This document shows positions 47,531 to 58,170 of a stretch of DNA of 64,000 nucleotides, piece by piece. Made by a program: the position numbers and the translations under genes. The DNA is from Perognathus longimembris pacificus (lineage: Eukaryota; Chordata; Mammalia; Rodentia; Heteromyidae): assembly GCF_023159225.1 (NCBI RefSeq), contig NC_063170.1:59154208-59218207 (forward strand), read 5' to 3'. Within the stretch, counting starts at the first letter, position 1; each line of letters begins with the position of its first letter. The notes under the pieces were generated by a model. The model searched no databases. It was not told the DNA's origin and saw only the letters and a program-made list of their open reading frames with translations.

Positions 47531-47764
47531 GCCCAGTGCTGGTGGCTCATACTTGTAATATTAGCTACTCAGGAGGCTGGGATCTGAGGAAGCCATCCTA
47601 GGCAGGAAAGGTCCTAAGACTCTTATCTCTAACCACCAAAAGCCGGAAGTGAAACTGTGGCTGAAGTGGTAGTGTGTTAGACTTGAGTACTAAAGCTCAA
47701 GAATAGTATCCAGGCCCTGAGTTCAGGCTCAAGGACTGGCATAAAATAAAATAAAAATAAAAAG
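47531..47764 (+). mobile_element. B1-headed dimeric SINE (right arm of inverted pair)
   Basis: GTGCTGGTGGCTCATACTTG, AGCTACTCAGGAGGCTGGGA, AAGCCGGAAGTGAAAC and GGCCCTGAGTTCAGGC, followed by an (AAAAT)n tail to 47764. Confidence 0.88.
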
Positions 47765-48560
47765 CATAGATGTACACATATGTACAGACATACACAAAGG
47801 TAGATGAAAGATTCTTTCGACACGGGTAAATCAGATGAGTCAGAAGATCAGAAGCTCCATGAGTAATTAAGGTCATCTGGTATTCACACAAACTTCAGGC
47901 CCCACATCCCAAAGGTGAAGGGGGAGTACTTCATCTAATGGATTACACAAGCTGATAAGAAAAGAACATGTTTGTGAGAGATTCAATCGCTCTAATTTAC
48001 TAACTTAGTTTCCTTTGTTGCAAATGGCACCAAAATAGAAAGGGAACAGCAGTGGGTGGAGCGGACTCCATCACCGACTCCTGTGAATAACTTTCTGACA
48101 ACGCTGAACCCAGTGCAAAAAAGCACAAGGTATGCCTCATGCCAATCTGCTTAATAAAGCTCAGAGCAGAAGAACAAATAATGCCACTATTTTAAAGATA
48201 ATAACAATAACTCCAATGTACCCTAAATAAGTTATCTGTCTGAAGAGCCCAAGTTCGGCAGTCCTAGTAAAAAATAGTCACCAAATTTATCAAAAAGGAT
48301 TACTCCCCTGAGACTTGTGGTTTGGGACTCATCTCTGTTAGAATAAGTTCCCTGAAACTAATCTTGATGACTTCTACCAATGTGCACTAGGAAGATTTCT
48401 TGAAACTCACCAGAGAAATTATTGGCATGCATGGTCAAAAACAAGTCTTTTTTTTTTTTTTAAGTTAGACTACTACATTAATCAGAACACATGAGGAATA
48501 TGGTTTTTATGTAATTGCTTTTTCTAGTTCACTGAGGCTCAATCAGAAACATTTTTGGTC
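47765..48560. other. Unique non-coding sequence
   Basis: A T run at 48449-48462; nothing else recognised. Confidence 0.5.
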
Positions 48561-48630
48561 CCCCCTCTCTCTCTGTCTCTGTCTCTCTGTCACTGTCTCT
48601 GTCTCTGTCTCTCTCTCTTTCTCTCTCTCC
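48561..48630. repeat. (CT)n/(CTGT)n pyrimidine microsatellite
   Basis: Imperfect array of CT and GTCTCT units. Confidence 0.9.
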
Positions 48631-49424
48631 TTTATACTGTGAAGACAGGTAAACTGTTCTCAGCAACTCCATCTTTTCCAATCCACTTACCTCGGCCCCA
48701 GCCCTGCTGTAGACAAGACTGACCTAACTACAACCTCTGCCCTTTGTTCTCATGCTTCTTCATCAGAGATGGGCCAGACCACCTCCTGTGCTGCCCAGCA
48801 TTCCAGATGCCTCTTCACAGAGAAGGAAATGCCATTCATCCTTTCTCTGCACCCACCACCCCCCATGACCAATCTCCTAATGAATCTGAGTCTTGCCAGG
48901 GCCCTTACCTATATTCCTTGCCACCTTTTTCAAACACCATTTGCTCCCAACACCTCCCAGAATCCAGGTACATCAAAGGAAAAGGCTGGCTTCTTCAATT
49001 CCTTCAATAGAGCCAGCTTACCACTCTGCCCACAGAGCAACTTGCCAGTCACCTAGCTGCAAAGAGAATAACATTGCCCTCTTTCCCATCCTGTCCTTTG
49101 TAGGCCTCCTCTCCATCACCACATGTAAAGGGACTGTTGCTCCCGTCCCACCACACAACATTCACCTCTAAACGTCAAGGACACTCAACTACACACACTT
49201 GAGAATTTTAGTATCTGCTCCACGAATTCTGGCTATCTTTAGCATGCTCAATTCTACGAGGCCCAGAAGATAGTCCTTTCAATAGCATGTCCAAGGCATA
49301 TAGCAGTCCTGACAGGAATGAGATACTCCTAAGCGTATGTATACAATTTCTCAGATGATTGAATATGGATCTGATCTTTATTCCCTTTGCCTAAATGCTT
49401 CTTATGCACAGGAAAAGCGGTACA
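48631..49424. other. Unique non-coding sequence
   Basis: C-rich strand with three overlapping frames of 88-95 codons and no recognisable domain; possibly old LINE or LTR debris. Confidence 0.4.
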
Positions 49425-49550
49425 GTGCAAACATGTAAGCATATGGGTTGCAAAACTAATTGCCTGGGTCCAGTTCTAGCTCTGTCGATCACTGGCTATG
49501 ACCCTCACTAGTTCCTCTGTAGTTGAAAAGTGGAATAGGATTTATCCACC
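49425..49550 (+). mobile_element. MIR
   Basis: TGCCTGGGTCCAGTTCTAGC, TCTGTCGATCACTGGCTATG and ACCCTCACTAGTTCCTCTGT follow the MIR tRNA-to-core order in sense. Confidence 0.7.
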
Positions 49551-50400
49551 AACAGAAAGGAATTCCTTCAATGTCCCCCACTGACTCATGTGCTACTGGA
49601 GGCTTGGTTCTCAGCTGATGGGTTTTTCCCAAGTGCCCTGGATCCTGAGGGGTTTGATCTAGTCAATGCATTCATCTCGTAAAAGAATTCATAATAAGAT
49701 GGCAGTATTTAAAGGCAAAGAAGAGTAGGAGGTAAAGCCTAGGAAGAGAAAGTAGGTAATGGTGGGCATGTCCTGGGAAAATCTCTCTTCATTCCTACCC
49801 CTTCTCTTCCCTTTCCTCCCTTTGTTTTCTCTCCTTCCTGTCCACCATGAGGTAAGCTGGTTTGCTATGTACAACATCCGACCGACTGAAGTGTTCAGCC
49901 TTGCTACAAGCCAACAGAAATGGAATCAGCCAACCATGGACTTCAACTGTGAGTCAAAATATACAAAAACAAGAACAACAACAACAAAAAAAAAAAATGG
50001 GTCCCACTGTCTAACAGCCTGACTCCATCTCAAAGACCTTGAGCCCTGAAGTCCCTTTTCTGACTCAGAGCCACCCATGGAGCTACCAGGGCAAGTTCCT
50101 TCAAGATACACTGAGCACGCCACTACCACCTGGGGTGACTCCATCTAAGATCACGCTGTGGTACCCGTACCCTGAAAATCCCCACATCCCTCAGGACCTC
50201 TTATATTTGCTTTGCTTCTGCTATTTGAACCATTCCGCCCCCTCACGAGAATGTGGTGAGGTGGGGGCTGGGATGTTCATGTTAAAATCATAGACAACAT
50301 CAGGGACACAGAGGTCACTGTGGGTGATTTTTCTAGAGCCTGACTGGTTGCTTAGTTTGCAACCCGTCTATGTCAAGTGGCTCTTTAAGAGTCATGAAGG
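49551..50400. other. Unique non-coding sequence
   Basis: An (AAC)n/A run at 49974-49998. No exon recognised. Confidence 0.5.
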
Positions 50401-50633
50401 GCTGGATGCCGATTCTTGCCTGCAACCCCAGCTAGTCGGGAGGTTGAGATCTGAGGAGAGTGGTTCAAAGTCAACCTAGGCAGTTTTGAGAGGCTTATCT
50501 CTAATTAACCACCAAAAGGCCAGAAATGGAGTTGTAACTCAAGTGGCTGAATGCTAGGCTTGAGCACAAAAGCTCAGATATAGCACCTGGGTCCTGAGTT
50601 CAAGCCCCACGACCAGCAACAACAACAACAAAA
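50401..50633 (+). mobile_element. B1-headed dimeric SINE
   Basis: GCTGGATGCCGATTCTTGCC, AGCTAGTCGGGAGGTTGAGA, TTATCTCTAATTAACCACC and TCCTGAGTTCAAGCCCCACG, then a (CAA)n tail. Confidence 0.85.
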
Positions 50634-50644
50634 AGTTGCAAGAG

Positions 50645-51085
50645 GTCCAGATGCTGGTGGCTCATACCACTAATCCAAGCTACTTAGGTGGCTAAGCCTG
50701 AGAGGACTGTAGTTTAAGGCCAGCCGAGGCAGAAAAGTTTCTAAGACCCCTTTTCTCAATCCAAAGTTGGAAGCACTGGCATGTACCTGTCATCTAAGCT
50801 ATGTATGTGAGTAGGAGGATTGTATTTTCAGGCTAACTCAGGCAGAAAAGCTCACAGAATCCATCTCAAAGGAGGGAAGCTGAGTGTAGTGACATGACTA
50901 CAGCAACATGCTTAGAAACAGGAAGATTATGATCCAGATGCATGCCTGATAGAAAAAGTGGCCTTATCCTCAAAATATCCAGCAAAAACATAAGGCAGGA
51001 GGCATGGCTCAGTGGTGGAACACCTGCACTGCAAGTTTCAGGCCCTGAGTTCAATCCCAGAACTTCCCAGAAAAAAAAAATGAAA
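50645..51085 (+). mobile_element. Composite SINE: three B1-like modules plus ID
   Basis: The longest SINE in the window, about 440 bp. Unit 1 starts GATGCTGGTGGCTCATACCA, unit 2 CACTGGCATGTACCTGTCAT, and unit 3 GAGTGTAGTGACATGACTAC. The ID module AGGCATGGCTCAGTGGTGGA, with CCCTGAGTTCAATCCCAG, ends in an A tail. Confidence 0.75.
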
Positions 51086-51099
51086 AAAAGAAGAATCAT

Positions 51100-51207
51100 G
51101 AGGTGCACAGCTAAAATTCCAGATCTCAGGAGGCTGAGGATGAGAATCTCAAGTTCAAGACTAGCCTATGGTATTGGTACATAAAAGACAAAAAAAAAAA
51201 AAAAAAA
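51100..51207 (+). mobile_element. B1 SINE
   Basis: AATTCCAGATCTCAGGAGGC, CAAGTTCAAGACTAGCCTAT and a long A tail. The direct repeat AAGAATCATGA flanks it (start near 51090, end near 51207). Confidence 0.75.
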
Positions 51208-51211
51208 GAAT

Positions 51212-51300
51212 CATGAAGGTTCTGCAAAGTGTATCTTGATGATAGCGCACCGGCCTGGTATACAGAAGACCCTAGGTTTGATCCACAGCACCATAGGGAA
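51212..51300 (+). mobile_element. ID SINE, diverged
   Basis: GATAGCGCACCGGCCTGGTA, TACAGAAGACCCTAGGTTTG and ATCCACAGCACCA form an ID monomer without a clear A box. Confidence 0.65.
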
Positions 51301-52554
51301 AAAGAATGGGAACTCCAGATTCCAGTCTATAAATATCTCCCACTCGTGGTTTCCCATGGGTCAGTCCAATGGCACAAGGTATGAGCCACCCATTCCCACT
51401 AGTGAGCTGGGTTGAGCAGGGCAATGGTGACCCTGTCCCTGGAGACCAGGAGAGCCTAGGCAGCTCCCTTGAAGAAAAGGCAAGTGAACACAGAGCTGGC
51501 TGCCATCTGTGTTCTTTATAATGTTTCTGTGGTAAACATGTTTACTCTCTTCTGATTGGCTGGCCTTATCATGATCAAGTATTGTGTTTTGAGTCTTGCT
51601 CTATAAACATGTTTATTTGAGGGGAGAGCTTCTTTTGATAGCTAGCACACTTATTTTTCACACTTTTTAAATTCAAAACATATTTTCCACAGCCCGTGGT
51701 AAACAAGTGGAGGTGGTAAACAATTATATTATTTCATTTCACACAAGGGAGGTGAGGCTAGGCCTTTATTCAGAGGTCTGAATAAGGGCACAGGGCACTA
51801 GAACTATCTCTACTGAGTGAGAACAGGAATTACATTCATAAGGTGATACTAAAAGTACACATTAAATGGTGGGCTGGTAGAAAGTGGGGGCATCACACAC
51901 CAGCCTGTTTCCCCAACAAGAACATCCTGTGTAAGTCCGTCACAAAGGCACCAAAGATTGTCTTGTGAACTCACAGGATCTATATGCTCTGTGAAAGGGT
52001 TATATAACCAACCTAAGTACAGCTGATACTGAAGGGGAAAAAATGTTTGTTTGGTTTTTTTTAAATAAAATATTTCAAAGCACAAGGAAGCCAAGTAGGA
52101 CACAGTATTAATTGCAATGCTTTTGGGACTTGTTTTGTGTGATGATTTCTGTCTGCTTTGCAATTAGGAAAAGGTTGGTGGCTTTGAATGTGAAAATTAA
52201 AATCCTTTCCCAAATGGAAAGAGAGAAACAGGACGAAGAGTAAGAGAAAGGCAATAGAAAATAAACTATCTGGAAGGAAACCAATGATTCTTGAATGAGG
52301 GTTTCAAAGTGCTGGCTACAGAGAGCCATCAGAAGAATGGCTCTGTGGAGCCAAGGGTGAAATCCCATTGTAGTAGAGGTACATCTCTCTTGTACAAGGT
52401 TCTCTAGGCACCAGTATTCTAGAAACAAAACCTATTTTACCACAGGGCTTTGAGTTTAATCATAAACCAATTGAAAGAGCAAAAATAGAGAACAGATTCT
52501 TTGTTAAAGCAAATAATAGCCGACTCTCTAATATTCTTCAGTTCATGAGAAGTG
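51301..52554. other. Unique non-coding sequence with forkhead motif cluster
   Basis: No repeats. The motif cluster 51532-51722 is listed separately. Frames on the minus strand (51849-52428) have no recognisable domain. Confidence 0.5.
51532..51722. promoter_or_regulatory. Forkhead (FOX) motif cluster with two palindromes
   Basis: GTAAACATGTTTAC (51532-51545) and ATAAACATGTTTAT (51603-51616) are perfect 14-bp palindromes, each holding two opposed forkhead cores. GTAAACA recurs at 51699-51705 and 51716-51722. The palindrome centres also fit a p53-type half site (AAACATGTTT). The segment lies in repeat-free DNA. Enhancer activity is inferred. Confidence 0.45.
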
Positions 52555-52765
52555 GGTGAGGGGGGAATATAGACAAGAATCCAATGTATATCCTACAACA
52601 TTAAGAAGAGTGAGGGAGGGAACGAGTAGGGAAGGGACGGGGGAAAATGTTGTTGAAAGGGATGACAATGATCAAGATACACTGGATTCATAAACTGCTT
52701 TGTTAAATGGAAACGCCTTTGTACAACTACTTAAAGAGGATTTTGAAAATAAATTAAGAATTCAA
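52555..52765 (+). mobile_element. L1 3'-terminal fragment
   Basis: Purine-rich 3' UTR (GGGAAGGGACGGGGGAAAAT), ATGATCAAGATACACTGGAT, CTGCTTTGTTAAATGG and CTTTGTACAACTACTT, then an A-rich end. Same 3' end family as 30983 and 61926. Confidence 0.75.
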
Positions 52766-53929
52766 CAAACCAAATTACCGAATGGCATTATCAAAATGTC
52801 ATACCATACTACGTTCCTCAATTACTGGGCAGTATTTCAGTTGTAGGAAAAGCAACCATTCCAGGTATCTAACATACAGACAGGGGAATACAGACAGACA
52901 AACAGACGTGTTCCTATAGTTCTAACAAGCCTCAGGAATATTCTGGATGGAGGCCAAAAGAGACAACAGTATCCAAACGCAGCCATCTTTCCAAACATTC
53001 AAATTCTCTTGCTTATCAAGAAAGAGAAGCATAATGAGTAAGTTCCCGGGTTGTTTTAGCAGAAGGATAAGATGACCTAAGAACATCGGTACATGTGACA
53101 AGTTAGCAGTAAAAGACACTTTCCCCCCAGCTTTGCAACAACTATTTGAGACGATACAAGTCAGTAAGCATCTCCAAGCCTGAGTTAAACCTCTTAGAAA
53201 ATGGCAGCCCTGAATCTCATCTTCCTGAACAACAGCATGTCACCCACTTTATGCCACAAATGGAAAGCATCATTTTGGAGGTTAACCAAAAATTCCAGGC
53301 TACAAGCATCAGTAAAATAGTTGGTGGTTTGAAATGACCCCCCACAGGATCCAAGTTCCCATAGCTTAAAAGAGACAGAAAGAAAATTTTCAACCGATTC
53401 AACGCGAGTCATCAAGCCTGCTTCGGCACTGGGCTGACAGAGCAGACAGGTGACTCAGTGGGCAAGGGTTTCCCAGACAGCCATTTTCTGACCCACAGCC
53501 TCAGAGCAATTTTTCCTCAGTCTTTTTAAAACCAAAAAAGTACATGACTAATGAAATGATTGAAAGAGGAACTTCCAGACAATTCTTACAAAGTTGAGAA
53601 AAATGAAGACAGTAAGTAGATAAGAAAAAGAAAAACCTAGGCCACAAGTACCCAGGGTCTGATGGCCCCATGTGACTGTGAGGAGGAAGAGTTGGATTCT
53701 GGGTAGGAATGGTGTGGTTTGGAAATGTCTCCGGGGGCCAGAAGAGCGATGTGTTAAGACAGTATCACCAAGGCAAACTGTCAAGAGACTCAAAACAGTC
53801 AACTGTTTATTGTAAATACAAAGACAAGGGATACAGCTTCCAAGGAGATGTCCAGCAAAGTAGAGAGACTTTGAGATAGTTTCCTTACTTTACCACACTG
53901 CATGCTGGGTGCTCTTACACTGCCTTGCC
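52766..53929. other. Unique non-coding sequence
   Basis: No SINE. A 63-codon frame at 53146-53337 and an 84-codon minus frame at 53548-53802 are unrecognised. Confidence 0.45.
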
Positions 53930-54055
53930 ATCCTTCCTCCTACAATATCCTACCATTGTGGTACCAGGAAACACCATTGTCCTACAGGTGGGGAAACTGA
54001 GACTGGAGAAGTGAGCCACAGACTACCTGAAACCTAAGTCTTCTCTTTTAGTACT
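53930..54055 (-). mobile_element. MIR
   Basis: CCTACAGGTGGGGAAACTGA, GACTGGAGAAGTGAGCC and the following block are the reverse MIR core. Confidence 0.65.
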
Positions 54056-54606
54056 GAGTAGCACAGTGTGCCCCTCTTCCAACTGCTCTGCGGGAAATGT
54101 GAGGACATTTGGAAAGGCTCAAGATCTAGCGCAAATGGGAATGTCAGGGCTATAATTCTACCAGGAACTCCACGCTGCCTCCCACAGACTAAATCCCTGG
54201 CTTCCTGCTGTAAGCCAGGCAAAGGCTGGGAAGCAGGGAAGCGAGGGTCCAAGTCAGTCCTCTAGAGTGCTTCCCGGAGGCGCCACGGGACAGGCTGACT
54301 GAGAACAGGGCCCAGGAGCGGTGAAGATGAGATTCCTGCCCAGGCTCCTATCACAGGGTGCAAGGCTCACTCCTTCTCACTCACTGGCCTTTCTTCTCCC
54401 CTGTCTTCACCTCCAGGATGTCACCGGCCAAAGCCTGCAGCAGAGAAGAGGAATGCAGCATCACAGTGCTAGAGTACTTGCCTAGCATGGGGGCCTGGCC
54501 TGCATCCACACACACACAAAGTGGAGAATTATGGCTTCCACCCAGAAGCTTTTCCAATGAAGGGAGGTGGGAGTTTTACAGAGCCTCCCTTGTAGCACAC
54601 ACGTTT
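54056..54606. other. Unique sequence with an ID scrap
   Basis: An ID-like remnant (GCATCACAGTGCTAGAGTAC, TTGCCTAGCATGGGG) lies at about 54462-54510. Otherwise GC-moderate unique DNA. Confidence 0.5.
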
Positions 54607-54620
54607 AGAAGGAAAGGGCA

Positions 54621-54829
54621 GGGGCTGGGGATATAGCCTAGTGGCAAGAGTGCCTGCCTCGGATACACGAGGCCCTAGGTTCGATTCCCCAGCACCACAT
54701 ATACAGAAAACGGCCAGAAGCGGCGCTGTGGCTCAAGTGGCAGAGTGCTAGCCTTGAGCAAAAAGGAAGCCAGGGACAGTGCTCAGGCCCTGAGTCCAAG
54801 GCCCACCACTGGCCAAAAAAAAAAAAAAA
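54621..54829 (+). mobile_element. ID-headed dimeric SINE, young copy
   Basis: Complete, with A tail and a 14-bp target duplication AGAAGGAAAGGGCA (54607-54620 and 54830-54843). Same diagnostic bases as the 30682 and 7131 copies and about 97% identical to the 30682 copy by eye. Confidence 0.96.
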
Positions 54830-54843
54830 AGAAGGAAAGGGCA

Positions 54844-55632
54844 CCAGTCTCTCTCTATTTCTCAGCAGGAGAAGTGAAATAACAATGCACGACTTAAATA
54901 AGTTTTCAGGACCACAGTGAGAGGCTGTGTCATGGGGAACACATGATTAATTGCCAGGTGAATTCTACCCACAACGACGGCTTCAAGTTCAAAAGGAGGG
55001 AGTAATTGCTTCCAGGAAGTCAACCACAGGTGGTGAACTCCAAGGAGCTCAACTTCAGGTCAGCTTCAGGCCAGAGCAAAGATCACCTAACTGTACCACG
55101 CAGGGGGCCATGGCACTCCAGTGCTTTGGACCTCAGTCCTCCCACTGTGCAATGGAGGTCAGGATAGTTCCTACCTCACAGAGTGCAGACGACATGTGGT
55201 AGGTACTGTTACTGTTAGGTCCAATCTCCAGGGCCAAATGCTCCATCAACAGCCTTACACGCTCCCTATACTGGCTGTTCTTCTTCACCTCCCCAGCAAC
55301 CTAAGCCCTCAGGCTCCTTTGCCACCAAGCTGGGAACTCTTTCAGAGGTTCCTCTCTGCTCTTCCCCCATGCCAGGCAGCCACCACGGTCACCTGAGACT
55401 TAAGTCTCCACCTGGCTCTCACACCTAGACTCCACTTCCAGTATCCCAGGACAAGAGCATGAACATGGTACATCTGACAAAATGGCGCTCATGACAGCCC
55501 CACAGTGCCTGGCTGCAGTACCTGCTCCCCAGCTGAGGGCTGCCCAGCCCTGCCCTCAGTGTCCCCAGCTCTTCTTCTTGTCTCATCTCTTGAGACTTAG
55601 TGTCTACTCTTTCCAAGACCAGATTTGGGTCA

Positions 55633-55635
<3 letters not shown>
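54844..55635. other. Unique non-coding sequence
   Basis: C-rich 55240-55420 may be old LINE debris. No exon called. Confidence 0.45.

Positions 55636-55678
<43 letters not shown>
55636..55678. repeat. (CA)n microsatellite
   Basis: About 21 perfect CA units. Confidence 0.97.
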
Positions 55679-55681
<3 letters not shown>

Positions 55682-55869
55682 CGTAAGTATACTTCAGTTT
55701 TCTTTTGTGCCTATCAATGTAAATTCAGAGCAAAGTTTCCCAAAGAGAAACAGGAACTTTTCTGGAAGGAAACTGAACACAGCTTCAGTGGATAGAAACA
55801 CATGTATTCCTGTTCAAGTCTTTAGAAAAGATCCTAATGAAATAGTGCTTGGAGGGGGGGGAAGGTAGC

Positions 55870-56100
55870 CAAAATTGTAAAGAATAAAGAAACATATCAC
55901 AGCATTATCTGCCATACATCAAACCTGAAATGCTCCCCTATAAATTAAATACCAAGAATGAAATACCATGCAACCATTAAAGCATTACAAAAATCAATAC
56001 GGACATAGAAGAATGCAGGATCTCCAAGGCATACTTGCTCATCAAATGTTTGTTCAATATGTTGCTAAGTAACATGTTACAAAAAGTTGATTCTTTTTTA
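55870..56100 (+). mobile_element. Old L1 (L1M-type) 3' UTR fragment
   Basis: GAAATACCATGCAACCATTA, GGACATAGAAGAATGCAGGA and TCTCCAAGGCATA resemble the old mammalian L1 3' UTR phrase around ATTATGCAGCCATTAAAA. Confidence 0.5.
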
Positions 56101-56104
56101 AAAT

Positions 56105-56320
56105 TCTTGTTTGAGTGTTTACTTTGTACCAACTGCTACAAATGAGAACTTTCTAAGTACCCGGCTACTGTAAAACCCAATGAAGATAATTTTATTGTCC
56201 CCATTTTAAAATCAGAAGATGGTAACAGAGGAAAATAACTCATCCGAAGTCATGTAAGTAGTGAGAGGAAATCAGGACAGAAATCCAAGACTTCTTATCA
56301 AGCCTAGGCTCTCTTCTACC
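56105..56320 (-). mobile_element. MIR, near full length
   Basis: GAGTGTTTACTTTGTACCAA, TGTCCCCATTTTAAAATCAG, TCATCCGAAGTCATGTAAGT and GGAAATCAGGACAGAAATCC follow the reverse MIR from its 3' to its 5' part. Confidence 0.65.
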
Positions 56321-56434
56321 TAAAGCTGTTCCTCGTGAAGATACTTCTGTCTTTATAGCTATATTCAGAATATTGTCCTGTGAGGGGAAAAGGCCAGCAA
56401 GACAGACAGACAGACAAAAAAAAAAATCAGTAAC

Positions 56435-56565
56435 TTTTTCTTTCTTTCTCTTTCTTCCTTTCTTTCTTTCTTTCCTCCCTTCCTTCCTTCCTTCCTTCCT
56501 TCCTTTCTTTCCTTCTTTCTTTCTCATTTCCCTTTCTTTCCTTTTTCTCTTTCTCTTACTTTCTC
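56435..56565. repeat. (CTTT)n/(CCTT)n pyrimidine microsatellite
   Basis: About 130 bases of C/T tetranucleotides. Both strands show low-complexity frames (Lys/Arg or Phe/Leu rich) that are artefacts. Confidence 0.95.
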
Positions 56566-56785
56566 TGCCCATATGGGACATGAACTCTGGGCTTGGTCAC
56601 TATCCCTTAGCTTTTTCTGCTCAAGGCTAGTGCTCTACCACTTCATCCACAAATCCACTTCAGCTTTTGGGTGATTTACTAGTGATAAGAGTTTCATAGA
56701 CTTTCCTTCCTGGGCTGGCTTTGAACAAAGATCTTCAGATCTCAACCTCTTGAGCAGCCAGGATTGTAAGCCTGTGCCACGAGTC
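56566..56785 (-). mobile_element. B1-headed dimeric SINE
   Basis: CATGAACTCTGGGCTTGGTC, GCTCAAGGCTAGTGCTCTAC, TTACTAGTGATAAGAGTTTC and TCAGATCTCAACCTCTTGAG. The pyrimidine tract replaces its A tail. Confidence 0.88.
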
Positions 56786-57244
56786 ATTCTTTCTAAGGAG
56801 TGAGCCTAAGATTTCTTCCCCTTCTTCTGACTACTACTTGTCACACCTGAACCTTGGAGCTTCTCTCTGGACATGGGATCAGATGTGGTTCTGAGATAAT
56901 GTGCCCTGATTTATTCACCAGGATTCATGGCAGAACCTACATCCCAGTCCCCTTGGGCCATAGCCCGCAGGGTCTCCACCACAACATAAAAAGGTGTAGC
57001 TTGGTGGCTGACGTTGAATCCCACCTCCTCCCCTGGGCTGGCATGATCAACCGTCGTGATGCCACTGAGCCTGCCTCGTTTCCTCACCCACATGTGGATT
57101 TTGACACATACAGGAGACGTCGTGACTTTTCTACCAATGTCACCATGATGACTACCTTGGCACCCATTCATGTGGCCTTGGCCACATCTTGCTATCATGT
57201 TCCATACTTAAACATCAAAATGTAACATACAACCCCCCCTTTCT
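56786..57244. other. Unique non-coding sequence
   Basis: An open frame of 123 codons (56854-57225) has no recognisable domain; both strands are open over much of it. Confidence 0.45.
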
Positions 57245-57540
57245 ATACAACACAGTCCCCATGTGCGTTCTGCGTTCTGACTGGCTCCTGTCAACGACTC
57301 AGGTGGCTGAAATAACAGAACCTTATTATCTCCAAGTTCTGGCAGTTAGAAGTCCAAGATGAAGGTACAGCAGGGCTGGACTCTTCTGAGGCCTGTGTCC
57401 CTGGCTTTTCCCTGTGTCATCACATGGTCTTCTCTGTGGCTATCTGTGTCCTAGTCCCTTCTCACAAAGACACTGGTCATGATGGATCAAAGTCTATTCT
57501 AACAATCTCCTTTTACCTGAATCACTACTTTAAAGACATT
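57245..57540 (-). mobile_element. Ancient LTR-type repeat (MaLR-like)
   Basis: GTGGCTGAAATAACAGAACC, CCAAGTTCTGGCAGTTAGAA, GTCCAAGATGAAGGTACAGC and TCATCACATGGTCTTCTCTG match phrases of an old mammalian LTR-like repeat in reverse orientation. Exact family uncertain; no viral reading frame. Confidence 0.5.
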
Positions 57541-57544
57541 TCTG

Positions 57545-57668
57545 AAGATGGGCATGGTGGCACAACCCTGTAATCCCAGATACATGTGTAAGGTGATAGC
57601 ATAAGTAAAAGGATTGTGTTCAAAAGCTAGCTAGACAAAAGGGAGGAGGGGGAGGGGGAGGAGGGGGA

Positions 57669-57699
<31 letters not shown>

Positions 57700-57885
57700 G
57701 AGGAGGAGGAGGAGGAGGAGGAGGAGGAGGAGGAGGAGGAGGAGGAGGAGGAGGAGGAGGAGGAGGAGGAGGAGGAGGAGGAGGAGGAGGAGGAGGCAGT
57801 GAGACCAGGGAATGTGGTTCAAGGGGTAGAATATGCATAGAAGCATAATCAAGACCCAGAATTCAAATCCTAGAACAGCAACAAC
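57545..57885 (+). mobile_element. SINE split by an expanded (GGA)n array
   Basis: A B1-like head (GATGGGCATGGTGGCACAAC, TGTAATCCCAGATACATG) sits before the GGA array. An ID-like half (GTGGTTCAAGGGGTAGAATA, CCCAGAATTCAAATCC) follows it. Normal spacing would put these halves nearly together. Confidence 0.6.
57641..57796. repeat. (GGA)n microsatellite
   Basis: 156 bases. From about 57675 it is some 40 uninterrupted GGA units. The minus-strand poly-Pro and poly-Leu frames are artefacts. Confidence 0.98.
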
Positions 57886-57984
57886 AAAGAAATCTTATGC
57901 TGAGATGCTAAGTTCTGAGCACCGATAGGGTTTTAGAGATGGGGACTAGAACACAGCTCAGGAAACCCGTGGAAGAACAGGAGT

Positions 57985-58170
57985 GTATCCCAGTGGAGTT
58001 TAAAGCTAGCACAGGCAGAAAAATCCTTGAGACTACTCTAATAAACTAGCCCCCTACCACCCCCCAAAAAAAACAGAAATAGAGCTGTGACTCAAACTTG
58101 GGGCAAAATAAACACTCAGGGACAGTGCCCAGGCCCCAAGTTCAAACCCTGAGGCAGATACCAAAGAGAA
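57985..58170 (+). mobile_element. B1-headed dimeric SINE, diverged
   Basis: AAAGCTAGCACAGGCAGAAA, GAGACTACTCTAATAAAC, AAATAGAGCTGTGACTCAAA and GTGCCCAGGCCCCAAGTTCA. Confidence 0.7.

Noticed and set aside
56240..56581. Lys/Arg/Glu-rich frame resembling a nuclear protein
   Set aside because: Translation of the (CTTT)/(CCTT) pyrimidine repeat.
57620..57852. Poly-proline and poly-leucine reading frames on the minus strand
   Set aside because: Pure product of the (GGA)n microsatellite inside a SINE.
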